A DNA stretch of 64,000 nucleotides from Varanus komodoensis (lineage: Eukaryota; Chordata; Lepidosauria; Squamata; Varanidae), in assembly GCF_004798865.1 (NCBI RefSeq), contig NW_025336114.1:1-64000 (forward strand), given 5' to 3'. This document shows, piece by piece, positions 48,885-60,427 of the stretch. The notes beneath the pieces were generated by a model. It saw only the letters and a list, made by a program, of their open reading frames with translations, searched no databases and was not told where the DNA came from. Numbering within the stretch: position 1 is the stretch's first letter; each line of letters starts with the position of its first letter. The position numbers and the translations under genes are program-made.

Positions 48885-49190
48885 ATTGGATGATAATAAG
48901 AACACCACTGGCTTAGAACAAAGTTCATCTAGTCCAGCATCTAGTGTCTCAATAATGGGCAACCAGCGGCCTTCAGAAACTCCATGACTAGGGCTTAAAT
49001 TGCGAATGTTGCTAATAGCCATGGATACACTTGCCTTCAGGAATTTGTCTCATCTCATTTTAAAACAGTCTAAGTCAGTAGACATCAGGCCAAATAGGGG
49101 CAGCAAATTCCATGAATCAAGTTTGTGTCACATGAAGAAGAGCTATCATTTGTCTATCCCATATCTACAGTCAATCAGTTTCATTGGGTA
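48885..49190 (-). mobile_element. CR1 3' fragment
   Basis: GTCCAGCATCTAGTGTC, GGAATTTGTCTCATCTCATT, TTAAAACAGTCTAAG and GCAAATTCCATGAATCAAG are the reverse complement of the CR1 C-terminus plus 3' UTR seen at 24180-24690. It has diverged. Confidence 0.65.
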
Positions 49191-49290
49191 ACCTTGAATT
49201 TGGTTGGCAGTAAAGGGAGAAAAATCGCTCTGAAAAATTGCCCTGTACCCTCTTGTTCCACACCATGCATAGTTTATGAAACTGTTCCAG

Positions 49291-49415
49291 ACTTCCCCAA
49301 CCCGGTACCTTCCAGGTGTGTTGGACTGCCACTCTCGGCATCCACCAACCAGTCTTCTAGATGCTGAGATTTGTAATTTAACACATCTGGACAGCACCAA
49401 ATGGGGGAAAGCTTG
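49291..49415. repeat. palindromic MITE-like copy
   Basis: ACTTCCCCAACCCGGTACCT, GTTGGACTGCCACTCTCGGC and, at the right, TAACACATCTGGACAGCACC then GGGGGAAAGC form the expected arms. Confidence 0.62.
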
Positions 49416-50107
49416 GTCACCTTTTTGAGCACATGTCCTCCAAAAATGTCACAGTTGCAAATATCGCAAACAGAGATTTCCTAATTCCTAAGCATTAGTC
49501 ATTCTGAAAGATATTGACCAAGACTTCCTGCCACCTTTCTGCATGGGTAGCCCTCCAAACATCCAGCATGCTAGTTCATGTCTGCAAATTTATAACCTGA
49601 TGATGTGCAGACAAATATTCAAACTGACCTAGACTTCTGTGTGTATTTGAAGCAATATGGAAGTTGTATCTCCAGTCTTGTTTAAAATAATTCATTTACA
49701 TATATTAGTCCAACTAATGAATAAATAAAGTCTACTCATCATGCTGCTTTAATCAACTGACAAATATGCATATTTGAACCAGCAAATGCTGACTGTGTGA
49801 AGAATACACTATTGTAACCCCACATTTTTCCAATGCATGGACTGATCTTGCAACTATAAGAAGTTTTGCTACATCAATTCATGTAGCTATGATTTTTAGC
49901 TACTTATCTGCCCCTTTTCTTCAGAGACTCTTTGTCTAGGCCCTCAAAGGGGTCTACCATGACATGTTGTCAGCATCGTTAATGTTCCTTCCAGCTTGCT
50001 GTAACTGTTAACGTTGCCCCTGAACCATCTGATGCAGAGTTAGAAAGAATAATGGTTATAGCAGTTATTCTTCTATCCCAGCAATGGATGATTTGTGACA
50101 CTACAGC

Positions 50108-50210
50108 TGTTTTGGCCTACAGCTCTCATCAACCTTAGCAAGCATAGCCAATGGTAAGGGATGTCAAGAGTTGGAAGCAAAAACATTGGAGGGCCATGTT
50201 ACACACCCTG
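50108..50210. repeat. palindromic MITE-like copy
   Basis: GGCCTACAGCTCTCATCAAC, then GCAAGCATAGCCAATGGTAA, and AACATTGGAGGGCCATG at the right. Core and right arm are preserved. Confidence 0.55.
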
Positions 50211-50220
50211 TGCTATGCCA

Positions 50221-50339
50221 TCCTTCTCCAGGCGGATGTCCTTCAGAGTTATAGGGAGTGTAACTCCAATTGGTTATGCCAGCTGAGGATGATGGGAATT
50301 GTAGTATAAAACTTTTCGAAGGCTTCAGCTTGGGGAAGG
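50221..50339. repeat. palindromic MITE-like copy
   Basis: TCCTTCTCCAGGCGGATGTC and GTGTAACTCCAATTGG at the left pair with GATGGGAATTGTAGTATAAA and AAGGCTTCAGCTTGGGGAAG at the right. It sits head to tail with the preceding copy. Confidence 0.6.
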
Positions 50340-51175
50340 CAGTACTGTCCTGTAGTTGTTCTCAAATAGTCGTTGACATTGGTCAGAGATTGTGATGTGG
50401 TGATTACAATGCACAAATATGTGTTGAAAACATGACTACTCAAAAAAAGAGGGAAAAATAAAAGCAGAATTTGCAAAGCAGATTAAGCCAGGTGGTGGTG
50501 ACTGGCTCTCTCTCAGTTGGTTCAGAACTTTCACAAGATCTGTGACAACTTTGAAATCCTCCTTGAAAAATGTCACCTTCTGCTTTATCATCACATGCTA
50601 AATAAACACATTCACAGGGCAATAGTTATTAATGCATGGAACTGGTAGATCAGTACTTACTTGGCTCTGCTTGGGATGTAGTGGATGATGGACAGCAAGA
50701 TAAGGTCTTCTGGTAAGATTCAAATAGGGGGGCAATTTTTCCACTGTGTGTTGTTTTCCTATAACCTCCATTTGTCTGTTCTTGACTTGACTTTTTTGTG
50801 CTTTCTGTAAAAATGCCTCTTGAAGCTTTTTGAGATCCTCAGGAAAGAGGCTGTGTCATGTTTGTCCAGAGAGAAGCCATTTTTGTCAGTATCCTGGATC
50901 ATACAGATCAAGCACATCAACCTCATTTCACCCATGAATCACTTTATTTGGTCCTTTAAAATGAATCGCTACATTATGCTTCTGTGGTTCAGGTTGTGAG
51001 AAGTCTTGTCAATGGCTTGCTCCTCAAAGCAAGCCATGGTCCCATGATTGCCATTCCTTAAGGGATCTCAACTGAGGCTTCACCCAGACCCAAAGATTAA
51101 TGAGCACTCTCCCACAGATGGCCTAATCCGTTCTACTAGATTCCAGAATCCAGCATTCACTTAGGCTGAGCATCT

Positions 51176-51470
51176 AAGGCCAGCCCACACAATTTTGCTG
51201 TCTGAGGTAAAGGATAAGATGGTACTGCCACCACCCACATCATCCCACATTCAGAAACTGATGTACTGACTTGTTGGATTGGACAGCTGCCAACCTGCAC
51301 CTGAGGGCAGCAGGATGGTTTAGGGGATGCAGGAGAGGCTAAGCACACAGCTGTGTCCTCCAGCAGAAGGAGATGACTGGGATGCTCAAAAGAACAGCCT
51401 GGGAGCTCTCTCTGCCTACCTGCAGCATCTGCTGCCTGAAATGGTTGCCTTGGTCTAATGACAGGGCTGA
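51176..51470. mobile_element. hAT-like non-autonomous element, worn
   Basis: The left end TAAGGCCAGCCCACACAATT continues into TTGCTGTCTGAGG. The right end TGCTGCCTGAAATGG, then GTCTAATGACAGGGCTGA, is roughly its reverse complement. The flanking octamers TGAGCATC and GTTGCATC agree in five of eight positions, so the target duplication is uncertain. Confidence 0.5.
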
Positions 51471-52254
51471 GTTGCATCAGCACCCAGTGCCCATGGGCAG
51501 CTGCTAGGGTTCCAGTGGCATAGCAGTGTCACCAGTATGGAGACTTGTCCCCCGGGACAGTGGGCTATGAAAGCTGCTATTTTAATTTCCCACCAGGCAT
51601 TTTGGGAAATCAAAATGGCAGCTCCTGCCTCTTCCACCCCCACGTAGGCCTGCAGGGTCAACCAATAGAAGAGAGACAAAGAACAGAAGGGAGAACACCA
51701 GAAGGCCTTTGCCAAGAGTCCCCTCAAACCTGCCAGCTCTGCATTCACATGTTTAAGAATGTTTTTGTTTGTTCATTCTAAATTTACCATTATTATTGAA
51801 AGATCGTCCTAGGCCATATAATGATTTTAAATAACATTGATACATCACTGAGTCAGGACCTCAAATTGCTGCTTCTCCCTTTGTTAAAACTGTGAGTTAT
51901 ATACTATTTATTAGGAAAAATGAGGCGGGCAGGTTTTCTTATAAAGAAGTGACATTCTACTGAATCTCATTATTGTACTAATGAACACCCACCAGCTTGT
52001 CAAAAAAGCAGAGGGTGAGGGGGAGCCATTACTAAGAATTCCAAATGATAAAATCCAGATTTTCTAGACATAAAAAATAGATACATTTAATAGGCAATGA
52101 GCATCTTCAAAATAGAAGAGTCAAGCTTGGTCATTTTAAATAAGCAGATACTTACATTGTTTGAGAATGACAAATACTAATTTTAGAATGTGTAATGAGT
52201 ATCCAGCACCTATCCATTCTTTTCCAACTGCATTCAGGCTACACTTTCTTTATC

Positions 52255-52370
52255 ATCATTCATTTCTATGCCACCCAAAGGCTCTCTGGGCAGTGTACAA
52301 TAATTTATGTGGAACAATAAAATAGAATACAAAATACAATTAAGCAGCATCAGATTTCAATACAAAACTA
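52255..52370 (-). repeat. LINE 3'-tail repeat
   Basis: CATTTCTATGCCACCCAAAG, then GCTCTCTGGGCAGTGTACAA and an A-rich stretch. This is an L2-type terminus in minus orientation. Confidence 0.65.
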
Positions 52371-52544
52371 AAGCAGAATTGTACACAAGAGAAAGGTATA
52401 TACAACCCTTAGACTCAATATTGTGTCTTGCAGTGTGTTCAGTCTATATGCTGATCTGTTGTGCCTTTCATCAAAAAACTGACCAAGTTAATCAAAACCA
52501 GCTTGAACTGATTTATCACCAACTTCAGGGCTAAGTTTACTGCA

Positions 52545-52965
52545 TTGACATAAGAGCATTCTGCATTGCTGAACTGGGCCTTCCATTGCCCCATGGGAAA
52601 ATCCTACCATATATACACAACCATATGCATAGATCACCTTTCATTTGTGGACTATTTTATCTCCCATGCAAGCATTTGGAAACAATTTTACAGTATGAGT
52701 GGGCTGATATTGCAGTTTTTCCACTGAAAAGATCATAGAACAATCGTTCCCTCCACTTCCTTATCTAAATAATTGATAAAAATGTTGAAGAGCACTGGGC
52801 CAAGGACTAAACCCTGTGGTACCCCGTTTGCTACCTCTCCCCCGTATGAGAGGGTGTCATTAATGATCACTCTTTCAGTCTGATTCTGTGGCCAACTGTG
52901 TGTTCACCTGATCATTGTTCCATGTAGCCCACTTTTAACTAGTTTGCTAATCGGGAAAGAAATAT
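52545..52965 (-). mobile_element. CR1 fragment(s)
   Basis: 52741-52965 matches the part of CR1 ORF2 downstream of the RT active site as it appears reversed: AATGTTGAAGAGCACTGGGC, CAAGGACTAAACCCTGTGGT, ACCCC, then ACTTTTAACTAGTTTGCTAA. Equivalent blocks occur at 28560-28720 and 60885-61045. 52545-52600 resembles the start of the CR1 3' UTR, so the piece may be internally deleted. Confidence 0.72.
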
Positions 52966-53639
52966 GGGGGAAAGAAACGTATATAGTTACTTGAGTTTCT
53001 CTTGAGTATATAGTCTGAGTTTATGCCTGCCGCCGCCACCCACTATTGCATAATGTATTGTATAGCGCTTGGTATTATCCATGGTTTCAGGCATCTGCTG
53101 GAGGGCTTGGAACTGATCCACATGGATATGGAGGTCCTGCTGTATTCCTGTTAGGTATGAGCCAGGAAACTGTCAGTTGATAGCATAAAAAGTTGTGCAG
53201 AGTTGTGTGCATTGCTGCTACTTATTTTCCCAGGCTAAAGATTGAGAGCTTGCACAAAGCAAGCTCCAGCATTCTTGCACAACTGTCTGAGTAGACCTCC
53301 TCTGGGAGAGCCCACAAGGGCTAATATCTACTACTACACACACACACACACGGGGGGGGGGGGGCAATAATAACATCTGAGGGCAAGCATACAACTCCAG
53401 AGCTACAATATTGTTGGTGGACTCATGCCAAGGGCCCATTCCAACCTACTGCTGGCTCTGAAGATCTTAATGTCTTCATCCTCATCATGTGCTATCAACC
53501 AATCACTTGCTGCACTGGCTGGTCATGCCCATGTTAGCAGCATTTTTGCCGTGTCTATGTTTACTGATAACATCTCTGTCTGTAAGATAAATAAAATCAT
53601 TAGAATGCCTATTGTATCATGATGCTCTGGGGTGGTTGC

Positions 53640-53945
53640 CCCCAACTTGATACTTTCAAAGTCTGTTGGGCTGCAGTTTGTTTTATTTATTTATTACAAG
53701 CGTTTGTACCCATCCTTCCTCACAAGCACTCAGAACAGCTTACATAATAAAATTCCAAAAAACAGTAATAAAACCACAATTATTAAAACATCTAAAATTG
53801 AACATTATGAACTAAAAAAGAAAATAGGAAATGTGACAGTGAAAACAAAAAAAATCTTAAAATGTCTAAAACTCTTAATTGTTAAAATGATGGTTAAAAG
53901 GGTTCCCATCATCCCCAGCATGCATGTGTTATAATGTAACATACC
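53640..53945. repeat. MITE-like copy split by a LINE tail
   Basis: The left half (CCAACTTGATACTTTCAAAG, GTTGGGCTGCAGTTTG, to about 53680) and the right half (GTTCCCATCATCCCCAGCAT, from about 53900) are adjacent parts of the palindromic family. They are separated by an L2-type 3' tail at 53680-53895. The LINE tail is therefore the younger insertion. Confidence 0.6.
53680..53895 (-). mobile_element. L2-type 3'-UTR insertion
   Basis: TTTATTTATTTATTACAAGC, then CTCACAAGCACTCAGAACAG, and a long A-rich region with AATAAAA repeats, as in the 3' region of the L2 copies at 26.6 and 61.1 kb. No coding sequence is present. Confidence 0.55.
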
Positions 53946-53992
53946 CAAAGAGTGCCTAGTTGAGGAAGGCTGTTCAAAGAAACTATAGAAAA

Positions 53993-54040
53993 TATAGTTT
54001 CTATATTTCTATAGAAACTATAGAAATATAGAAAACTATA
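53993..54040. repeat. 22-bp AT-rich hairpin
   Basis: The left arm 53993-54014 and right arm 54018-54040 are exact reverse complements except for one bulged A. The loop is AAA. The motif TATAGTTTCTAT recurs just upstream. It is a strong cruciform-forming sequence of unknown origin. Confidence 0.9.
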
Positions 54041-55164
54041 TTGCTTTAGGAAAACGCAGAAGCTGGATGGAATTACCAGTGAATACATGACTTTAAAACC
54101 AACACGTTCAGAGCTTTTCTGATGAAGTCCAATGAACATTGTAAGGAGAGTGAAGTGGTAGTTTGCAGTTCCAGCAGTAGATGGAACTATACCATATAAC
54201 TACACAAACATTGAGCATATGTGTTGCCAGGAGGCATTTATGGGAAGATCCCTTTTGTCTGTTAACACTTAATGATGGTTGCTGTGGGGAAAATCCTTAG
54301 TGAACTAGGTGGAGCAGTTGGGTGGAGATTTTGTACGTTTATTAAGTTCAAGGGAAAGAAAGCCCTGTCTCAAAAAGATAAGTAAATGGGCTATCTCCGG
54401 TTTCCTCCAGTCTGAGGGAAACCAAAAGTAAAGGAGACTCAGCAGTCAATCTAATTTATCATTTATATGACAAAAAGGGCATTAAGTGTCTCCAACCTTG
54501 CAGTTCTCAAATTTTGAAAGGGCAAACGTTTCTGCTGAACACACCTGTTAACTGTAACCCACCTGAGACTCCAATTCTGTGCTAACTGATTAGGAAAAAA
54601 GTCATACTGAATTCAGCTGAACTTTCTTCTGTGTAAATATACATAGCCCAGACTGTAAGCATAACGCTGAATTCTGATCCAAAGTATTTCATTAGATCCT
54701 GCTTCACTAGATATACAGGGAAATTCTGTGTAGGTCTGCATGGGTGAAATTAAAATAAAGGAAGGGACAAGATATGATGTGTTGGCAACAGCCACTGTGT
54801 TGACCTGTTGACAACCTAGTCTAGAAAGTCCTGTTGAGCATTAAAGGTGTATTTATCCTAATTGAAATTCTGGTAGATTTTTGCCTGTAGCAAGCTCAGA
54901 TGTATTATTTCCTTGACTAAATCTGACGGAGATAGAAGCTGACAAAACATTCAGTACAAATAATACCTGTACTCTAGCTATCCTGGCAAGAAAGATTAAG
55001 AATACTAATCACAAGGTGACTTGATGAGAACTAGCATACTAATGACAAGAAGACTGCGATGCACACACATCCATTCTAAGTGTGGGAATTGTACTCAGGC
55101 TGAGTTCTTACTTGAATAAAACAGCCTTCTAGAATAGAAACTCTGAGAGAAGATAGAACTGTAG

Positions 55165-55245
55165 AACAGCCTTCCTCAACCTGTTGCCTTCTAGAGGTTT
55201 TAATGGGCCACTGGTCGTGGAGCTGAAACCAAAATATCTGGCCAA
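55165..55245. repeat. palindromic MITE-like fragment
   Basis: CAGCCTTCCTCAACCTGTTG, then CCTTCTAGAGG and, further on, AAAATATCTGGCCAATGCAG. It is a worn copy of the family. Confidence 0.4.
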
Positions 55246-55254
55246 TGCAGAGGG

Positions 55255-55660
55255 ACCCTATGTCTTGGACATTACAGTCTGCTCAGTCAGATACATCTGA
55301 TTCTGCGGAGGAAGTGGTGGACTTGGAAGTTTCAAGGTTACCTGGTAAAGTTTCTCAGAGTGTGAGAGCCAGTCTGCCTGGGAAAGGGGGCAGGACAGTT
55401 CAGAGCTGCAGGGGGAGAGGACAGAAACACCCACCGTCTGTCATCTGCAATTCAAAGTGGCTGGCGTGCCTACAAGCAGCTGGAACCACCCTGAGGGTGG
55501 AGCCAGAAGCTTTGCCAAAAGGGAGAGAATGAGGGGAAATGCCAAACTCTTTACATGAGCAGAGGCTTCTTCCACTTCTCCGAGATGTTATTTTGATTGC
55601 TACTGTGCTGTAACCAGTTAATTTCAATAAAAGAACTGTGCTTCTAAAGTTTTACATCAA
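55255..55660 (+). repeat. unclassified repeat-like block
   Basis: This block differs from its flanks: GC-richer, with a 95-codon open frame (55245-55532) of low complexity and an AATAAA at 55626-55631. The arrangement recalls a retroelement end, but I recognise no family and see no flanking repeats. I do not assign a function. Confidence 0.25.
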
Positions 55661-55950
55661 CAGAAAGGGAGGGAAGTTTACAACAACAGGTTTTGGAATT
55701 AGTTTTGTCAAGATGTTAGCTGTACCCAAGGTCTTGAGTATTATTCATTTTGGTTATGTGGCATTTTGTCTGATCGTGCATAGTCAGCTGTCCAACAAGT
55801 AGCTGTTGCTCTGCTCTTTAGCGTAGATGCCATGGACAAAACCCATTAAACGTGCCCCTCTGTCGCTCTGTGCCTTCTGTGGGGTGCTTCTGTACTAGCA
55901 GCGTGATCCCCACCCCGAGTGCTTTAATCTTCTCCAACTCTTTCTTCCAG

Positions 55951-56001
55951 ATATTTGGACAACCCTCATTTACTCCACAGATATTTACACAAGAAGAGCA
56001 G
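55951..56001 (+). CDS. DLGAP4: DLGAP4 coding exon 4, 17-codon microexon
   Basis: Flanked by acceptor …CTCTTTCTTCCAG (ends 55950) and donor GTACTG (56002). It encodes IFGQPSFTPQIFTQEEQ (residues 430-446), matching human DLGAP4 IFGQASLIPQLFGHEQQ in length and position, which is the main evidence that this short exon is real. It is 51 bases and phase 0 on both sides, so skipping would remove 17 residues without a frameshift. Internally the exon repeats itself: ATATTTGGACAA at 55951 and ATATTTACACAA at 55981. The second half is also preceded by an AG acceptor-like run (TTTACTCCACAG), giving a possible in-frame 21-base version. The donor lacks a consensus A at position +4. Confidence 0.9.
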
Positions 56002-56042
56002 GTACTGTCCATCTGACAATCTTCTACTGCCCCTCATGCACA

Positions 56043-56212
56043 CATATGAAGCTGCACAGGCAGAGTCAGGCCACTGAGCCAGGCTGTTCATGGTTGTCTG
56101 TACTGCCTGGCAATGGGTGTCCAGGTCTCAGGGCAGGGTCTTTCTCAGGACTGAACCTGGGACCTGCATGCATAGCTGGTGCTCTTCCTCTGAGCCAGGT
56201 CCCCTTCCATAC
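56043..56212 (-). mobile_element. tRNA-Ala-derived SINE copy
   Basis: On the + strand: CACATATGAAGCTGCACAGG, TCTTTCTCAGGACTGAACCT, GGGACCTGCATGCATAGCTG and CTCTTCCTCTGAGCC. The B box lies on the minus strand (AGGTTCAGTCC). It is 40 bases downstream of the microexon. Confidence 0.72.
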
Positions 56213-56944
56213 ACTTTGCAGTCTTGGACGTCTAGCTGGACGTCTTGCTCCCGCTGGGGGGATCCTCATGCTTCGCTGCTGACTGAGAAGAGGGGAAAGC
56301 AACGGGGCAAGTGGAGTGATGCAGCAGTGACACAGGACAGTCCCTGTTCTTATTCCAATGCAAAATGGTAGTCTTGGACATTTTCTGTCACCTTTCAGTG
56401 TCGCAGTGAAGCCCAAGCAACCTATTTCTTTGGTGGGGCTTGGTCTGGCTCAAAATCAGTAGACTGGAATTGATGGAGAGAAGGGAAACCATTCTAAAGG
56501 CTGTCTCAGCCACATGCCAAGGTCAGAAAGCCAGGAAAGACTGCCTATAGACTGAGGAAGGTTTTTTTTTTTTAAAGGAGCCTTGTATTGTGCTAGTTTA
56601 AATATTACTTACTATAAATTGGTTCGCTTTCATTACTACTATTACCATTACTACTATTAATTACTATTACTGTCCATCTCTTATGTATTGGTATCAGACT
56701 TTGGCAACAAACACCAGACTTGTCTAGTTATTTCTCACTAATGCAAGACAGGATCACATCCAAATGGACTAACTATAGAACAAATCCTAGGGAGGGAGAG
56801 ATAAAAAAAATTAGACCTTGCTCAGTGTGCCACATAGTATAATTAAGAAGAAATATTTAGGATTTGATATGGGGCATGGCTGCAGAAGCTCAGGCCAGTG
56901 AACTAAATCTGAGAGCATTTTTGCTGAGAAAACAGTATATAGCG

Positions 56945-56964
56945 ACAGACAGACAGACAGACAG
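56945..56964. repeat. (CAGA)n microsatellite
   Basis: Five units of CAGA (also readable as ACAG). Confidence 0.9.
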
Positions 56965-57727
56965 ATCTGCTGCAGCTGGAATCCCATTTTGGTTCTCTGG
57001 ACATCACTAGATGGTTTTCCTGGCTTTTGTAGCAAAACAACCCCTCTCCTCCCCCCCCCCCCCCCACACACACAAGCAGAGCTTTTCTGAAATTCAGCTC
57101 TTGAGCTGCAAGATATTCAACAGCCCTGATATAGGGTTACAAACATGAGCAGGTTTAGAGGATCAGATCTGGGATTGTAAATGGAAATGTAAGAGATTAG
57201 AGCATTACACGGATGATTAGTTTACTCTAAATTTCTTTATTGATGAGCTTTCCCAGGCACTGCAATGTTGTCATTCATGAAAATTCCATGGACCCAACCT
57301 TTGAGGATCTCAAATCGCTTTATAGCAGGAGGATGCTAGTCACAGCATCCCTGCTCAGCTTGTGACCCATCAAGTTGAATACAACCCCACAGGAATAAAT
57401 GGTGACCTGCCAGGTTTGCTGCTGAGTTTGCTGCTGCCTTCTTGGTAATACAAAAGCAAGACTATTGTTATGCAAGGTGCATGGGCTGCAGCTTTCTGGG
57501 TCACAGGTTTTCTGCAGCCCCCACTGCAAAGCAAGGAAAATACTGGTTTGTACCAAAAGCCAATCAATTATTTAGGAGAAAAGGCCTTGGCTACTATGTT
57601 TCACCTCCTTGCTTATAAATTAATTAATTTACAAACACAGTCAATGTATTGAAACCAAAGGGCAGGCCTTGATATAAATGCAAGAGGACTATTTTCAATA
57701 GGAAATTGACCAGCTTTGTTCTTGCAG

Positions 57728-57974
57728 GCAAGAGAAGAAGAGCTGAATGACCAGTATGAAGGGATGTGTGAATCAGCCTACAGTGAAGCAGAATCAGCAG
57801 CTGTGGAAGTCCTGGATCTGCCTCTTCCCAGCTATTTTCGCTCCCGGAGCCACAGCTACCTCCGAGCCATCCAAGCTGGCTGCTCCCAAGATGAGGACAC
57901 AGTCTCTGTTCGGTCTCTCTCTCCACCCCCAGCCAGCAGCATCAGTGGAAGTCGGACACTTCCCAGCAACAGTA
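57728..57974 (+). CDS. DLGAP4: DLGAP4 coding exon 5 (residues 447-528)
   Basis: Acceptor …CTTTGTTCTTGCAG ends at 57727 and the donor is GTAAGT at 57975, a full consensus. The 247 bases give 82 codons plus one base, which would start a Ser codon completed by the next exon. Residues 484-493, RSRSHSYLRA, form the third guanylate-kinase-binding repeat in the window. It is preceded by LDLPLPSYF and followed by IQAGCSQDEDTVSVRSLSPP. These are near-identical to human DLGAP4 (LDLPLPSYFRSRSHSYLRAI). A competing GT at 57973 is a weaker donor and would shift the frame. Confidence 0.95.
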
Positions 57975-60427
57975 GTAAGTGTGCCTTTGGGGGCTAGTTG
58001 GGGTGAGGTAATGAGGCATTGTTTGGAAAGAGCATAATGACCATCATATGCAACAGCAATTTCTAGGTCACTATTGCCACAGTGAGGTACTATGGATTTT
58101 CCATAAGTTAAATTGTGTCTAAATGTGTTTTACGTTTTTCTTTTTCGCTAAGTCGTACATTTTGATCTGGTTTCATTTGCTGTACCACTGGAGCCTGTCC
58201 TTCTAGCTTACGTTCTTTCTCTAGATCCATACTCCAGAGAACGTAACTCAACTATCTCATAGAGCACGATCTGGCCAGCATTATTTGTGCAGCTGCAGTC
58301 CTACTCATTCTTACATGGAGGTGAACTGAACACAGTGATACATACTTATAAGGAACTATATATTAGGGCTGAAGACCTAAACCTATGTATATTTTGATAC
58401 TTATAATGTATGTGTCAAACATACATTTTGGGTTGGACTCATAACTGGGAAATGGGAAACATTGCAGCAGAGTAGAAAACATTTTGGACCCACAGGAAAT
58501 CTGGAGATTTGAAAAGTGTTCTGGGTGGCACCACAAATTGGGTGATTAAATGTCAGGGAAATCCTTTCTGGAGTCTCACTTTTCTTGCTCCCTTCCCCCC
58601 GCCCTGCCCCACAACCATTATTTTCCATGGGATGTGGAAGCATATGAAGTAATATTTCACCACTGATATTGCACCACTGGGAAAAAGGGGACCCTGCTGA
58701 AAATGGATGGAAGGGGAACCCCACCCCTTACCAAGGGCCCTCTTGCCCCAAGAATCCTTGCTGTGCAGAGGGTTTCCCCCACAAGCCGCTTTTCATCCAG
58801 GGATCCTTTTTCTCACCTTTATTGATATCTACATCATTTCCTCATCACCAAATCCCACGATATTAGCAGGTCAGACTTATATACTGACCATGCAAAAGCC
58901 TGTTTTTGAAGGCTGGTTTGGCATGTATGTGGTGATTTTTAAAATAATACTATAAGTACATGAATGATGTAAAAACATCACTGGAGCAGATTACAACCCA
59001 TGAATGATAACAGTGATGGAGAAGTTTGGAGGTTCTGCTCACAGAGACAGCATGTGCTTGTGTGTGGGTGGTTGAGTGACCCCTTGTGAAAGAAAGTCAG
59101 CACAGCAGTTTCTTCTTCCCCTCCTTTCCTTCTCTGCTGTTTTCCTAGCCACTCTGAAACCTGAAATAGCAGAGAAGGGATGCTGTTCCCTACAAAAGAA
59201 GGAAACGGTTCCAATGTATTGCCAAATTGCAGCTATAAGTTACATTACTATTTAGGCATTTGCTGTCAAGATCTAGCCAGCAGGAGTTTTAAATTTCCTC
59301 TTTCCCTGTATTTTCCACCATCCAGTGGGAAGTTGTCTGGATAATAATACAGCATTCTTAGACAATTGTATCACCATTTCATAGATGATAATGAAACTTG
59401 GTCATGTAGCTAAGCTGTCAGCAACTTGTGTCTTTAAATGTTCAAGAGCCTACTGGCAGAGCACAATGCATTGCCAAGATGTCACACTTTTCTTTCTCCT
59501 CTTATGGCAAAATATTCTTGTGTGGGTGGGTCCCTGCAGATGGGGTAGGCCTACACTCACAGCAAGCTAACAGTCCAATCCAGACTTCAGTTTGACTTCT
59601 CAGACATCATTAGCACTATTTTTCCACTGACTTATTGGGAACAGAATTTAATCATGATTGCACCAGAGTTTAGTACACAACTGCAATCTTTATGTATTCA
59701 CTTGCAAGGACTGGAGTAAAAATTCATAAGGATCAAGTTATTAATTGCCTATTTCCTGTTCAGACTCCCCTATAAGCATAATTCTATGTAACCAAAGAGC
59801 ACTGGTTTTACTTTCTGAACATCCCACAACTTAATTTGGAGAAATCTAATTCTCCTAAATACAGTGTGCTGAACCCTTTCAATACTTTGACAGAATAGCG
59901 TCTTGCCTGCAACTCCCAGATGTTCCTGAATAATCAAAGAAGGCAGCTTGGCCTGAAAGGGGTTTTTCCCTGCACATGTAATGCTAAGTTATTACAGTCT
60001 TTGTGTGCATCCACCAGAACTTGAATGACTGCATTAAAAGTGTACCGTTTATAATTTGTAATGTGCATTGCAGAGAAAGCAGCTCAGGCTGCAATCAGTG
60101 TAGGATTTGTGGCTTTTAGAGATTTATGGATTGTCTTGTGAAAAGTAAATTATACTTGGCAGTGGGATATGTCGACTGTTAAGACACTGTTCATCTCTTC
60201 ACTTTTGACAGAATGGGAAAAGGATTTAAATTGCTGTTGACTGATAACATCAGCCCCATATGTCCCCAACAGCTAGACAGACTGTCATGACGTGTATTAA
60301 CTACTGGACCACATTAATGTTCTTGCAGATTGCACTACAAGCACATTTTCGGTTCTTCCCCAGCTACAATGAGATATGAGGACTTTAAAAGAGAGAGAGA
60401 AATACAGACAGACAGACAGACAAAGGA

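Larger units (their letters stand above)
47562..55950 (+). other. DLGAP4 intron between coding exons 3 and 4
   Basis: An 8.4-kb intron from GTGAGA to TTTCTTCCAG. Named repeats are listed separately. Nothing recognisable is seen at 47800-48880, 49420-50100, 50340-51170, 51480-52250, 52970-53640, 54050-55160 and 55670-55950. A short (AC)n followed by a run of 12 G lies at 53335-53364. Confidence 0.85.
56002..57727 (+). other. DLGAP4 intron between coding exons 4 and 5
   Basis: A 1.7-kb intron. It holds a SINE copy, a (CAGA)n array at 56945-56964 and a C-rich tract at 57050-57065. The segments 56220-56940 and 57080-57720 show nothing I recognise. Confidence 0.88.
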
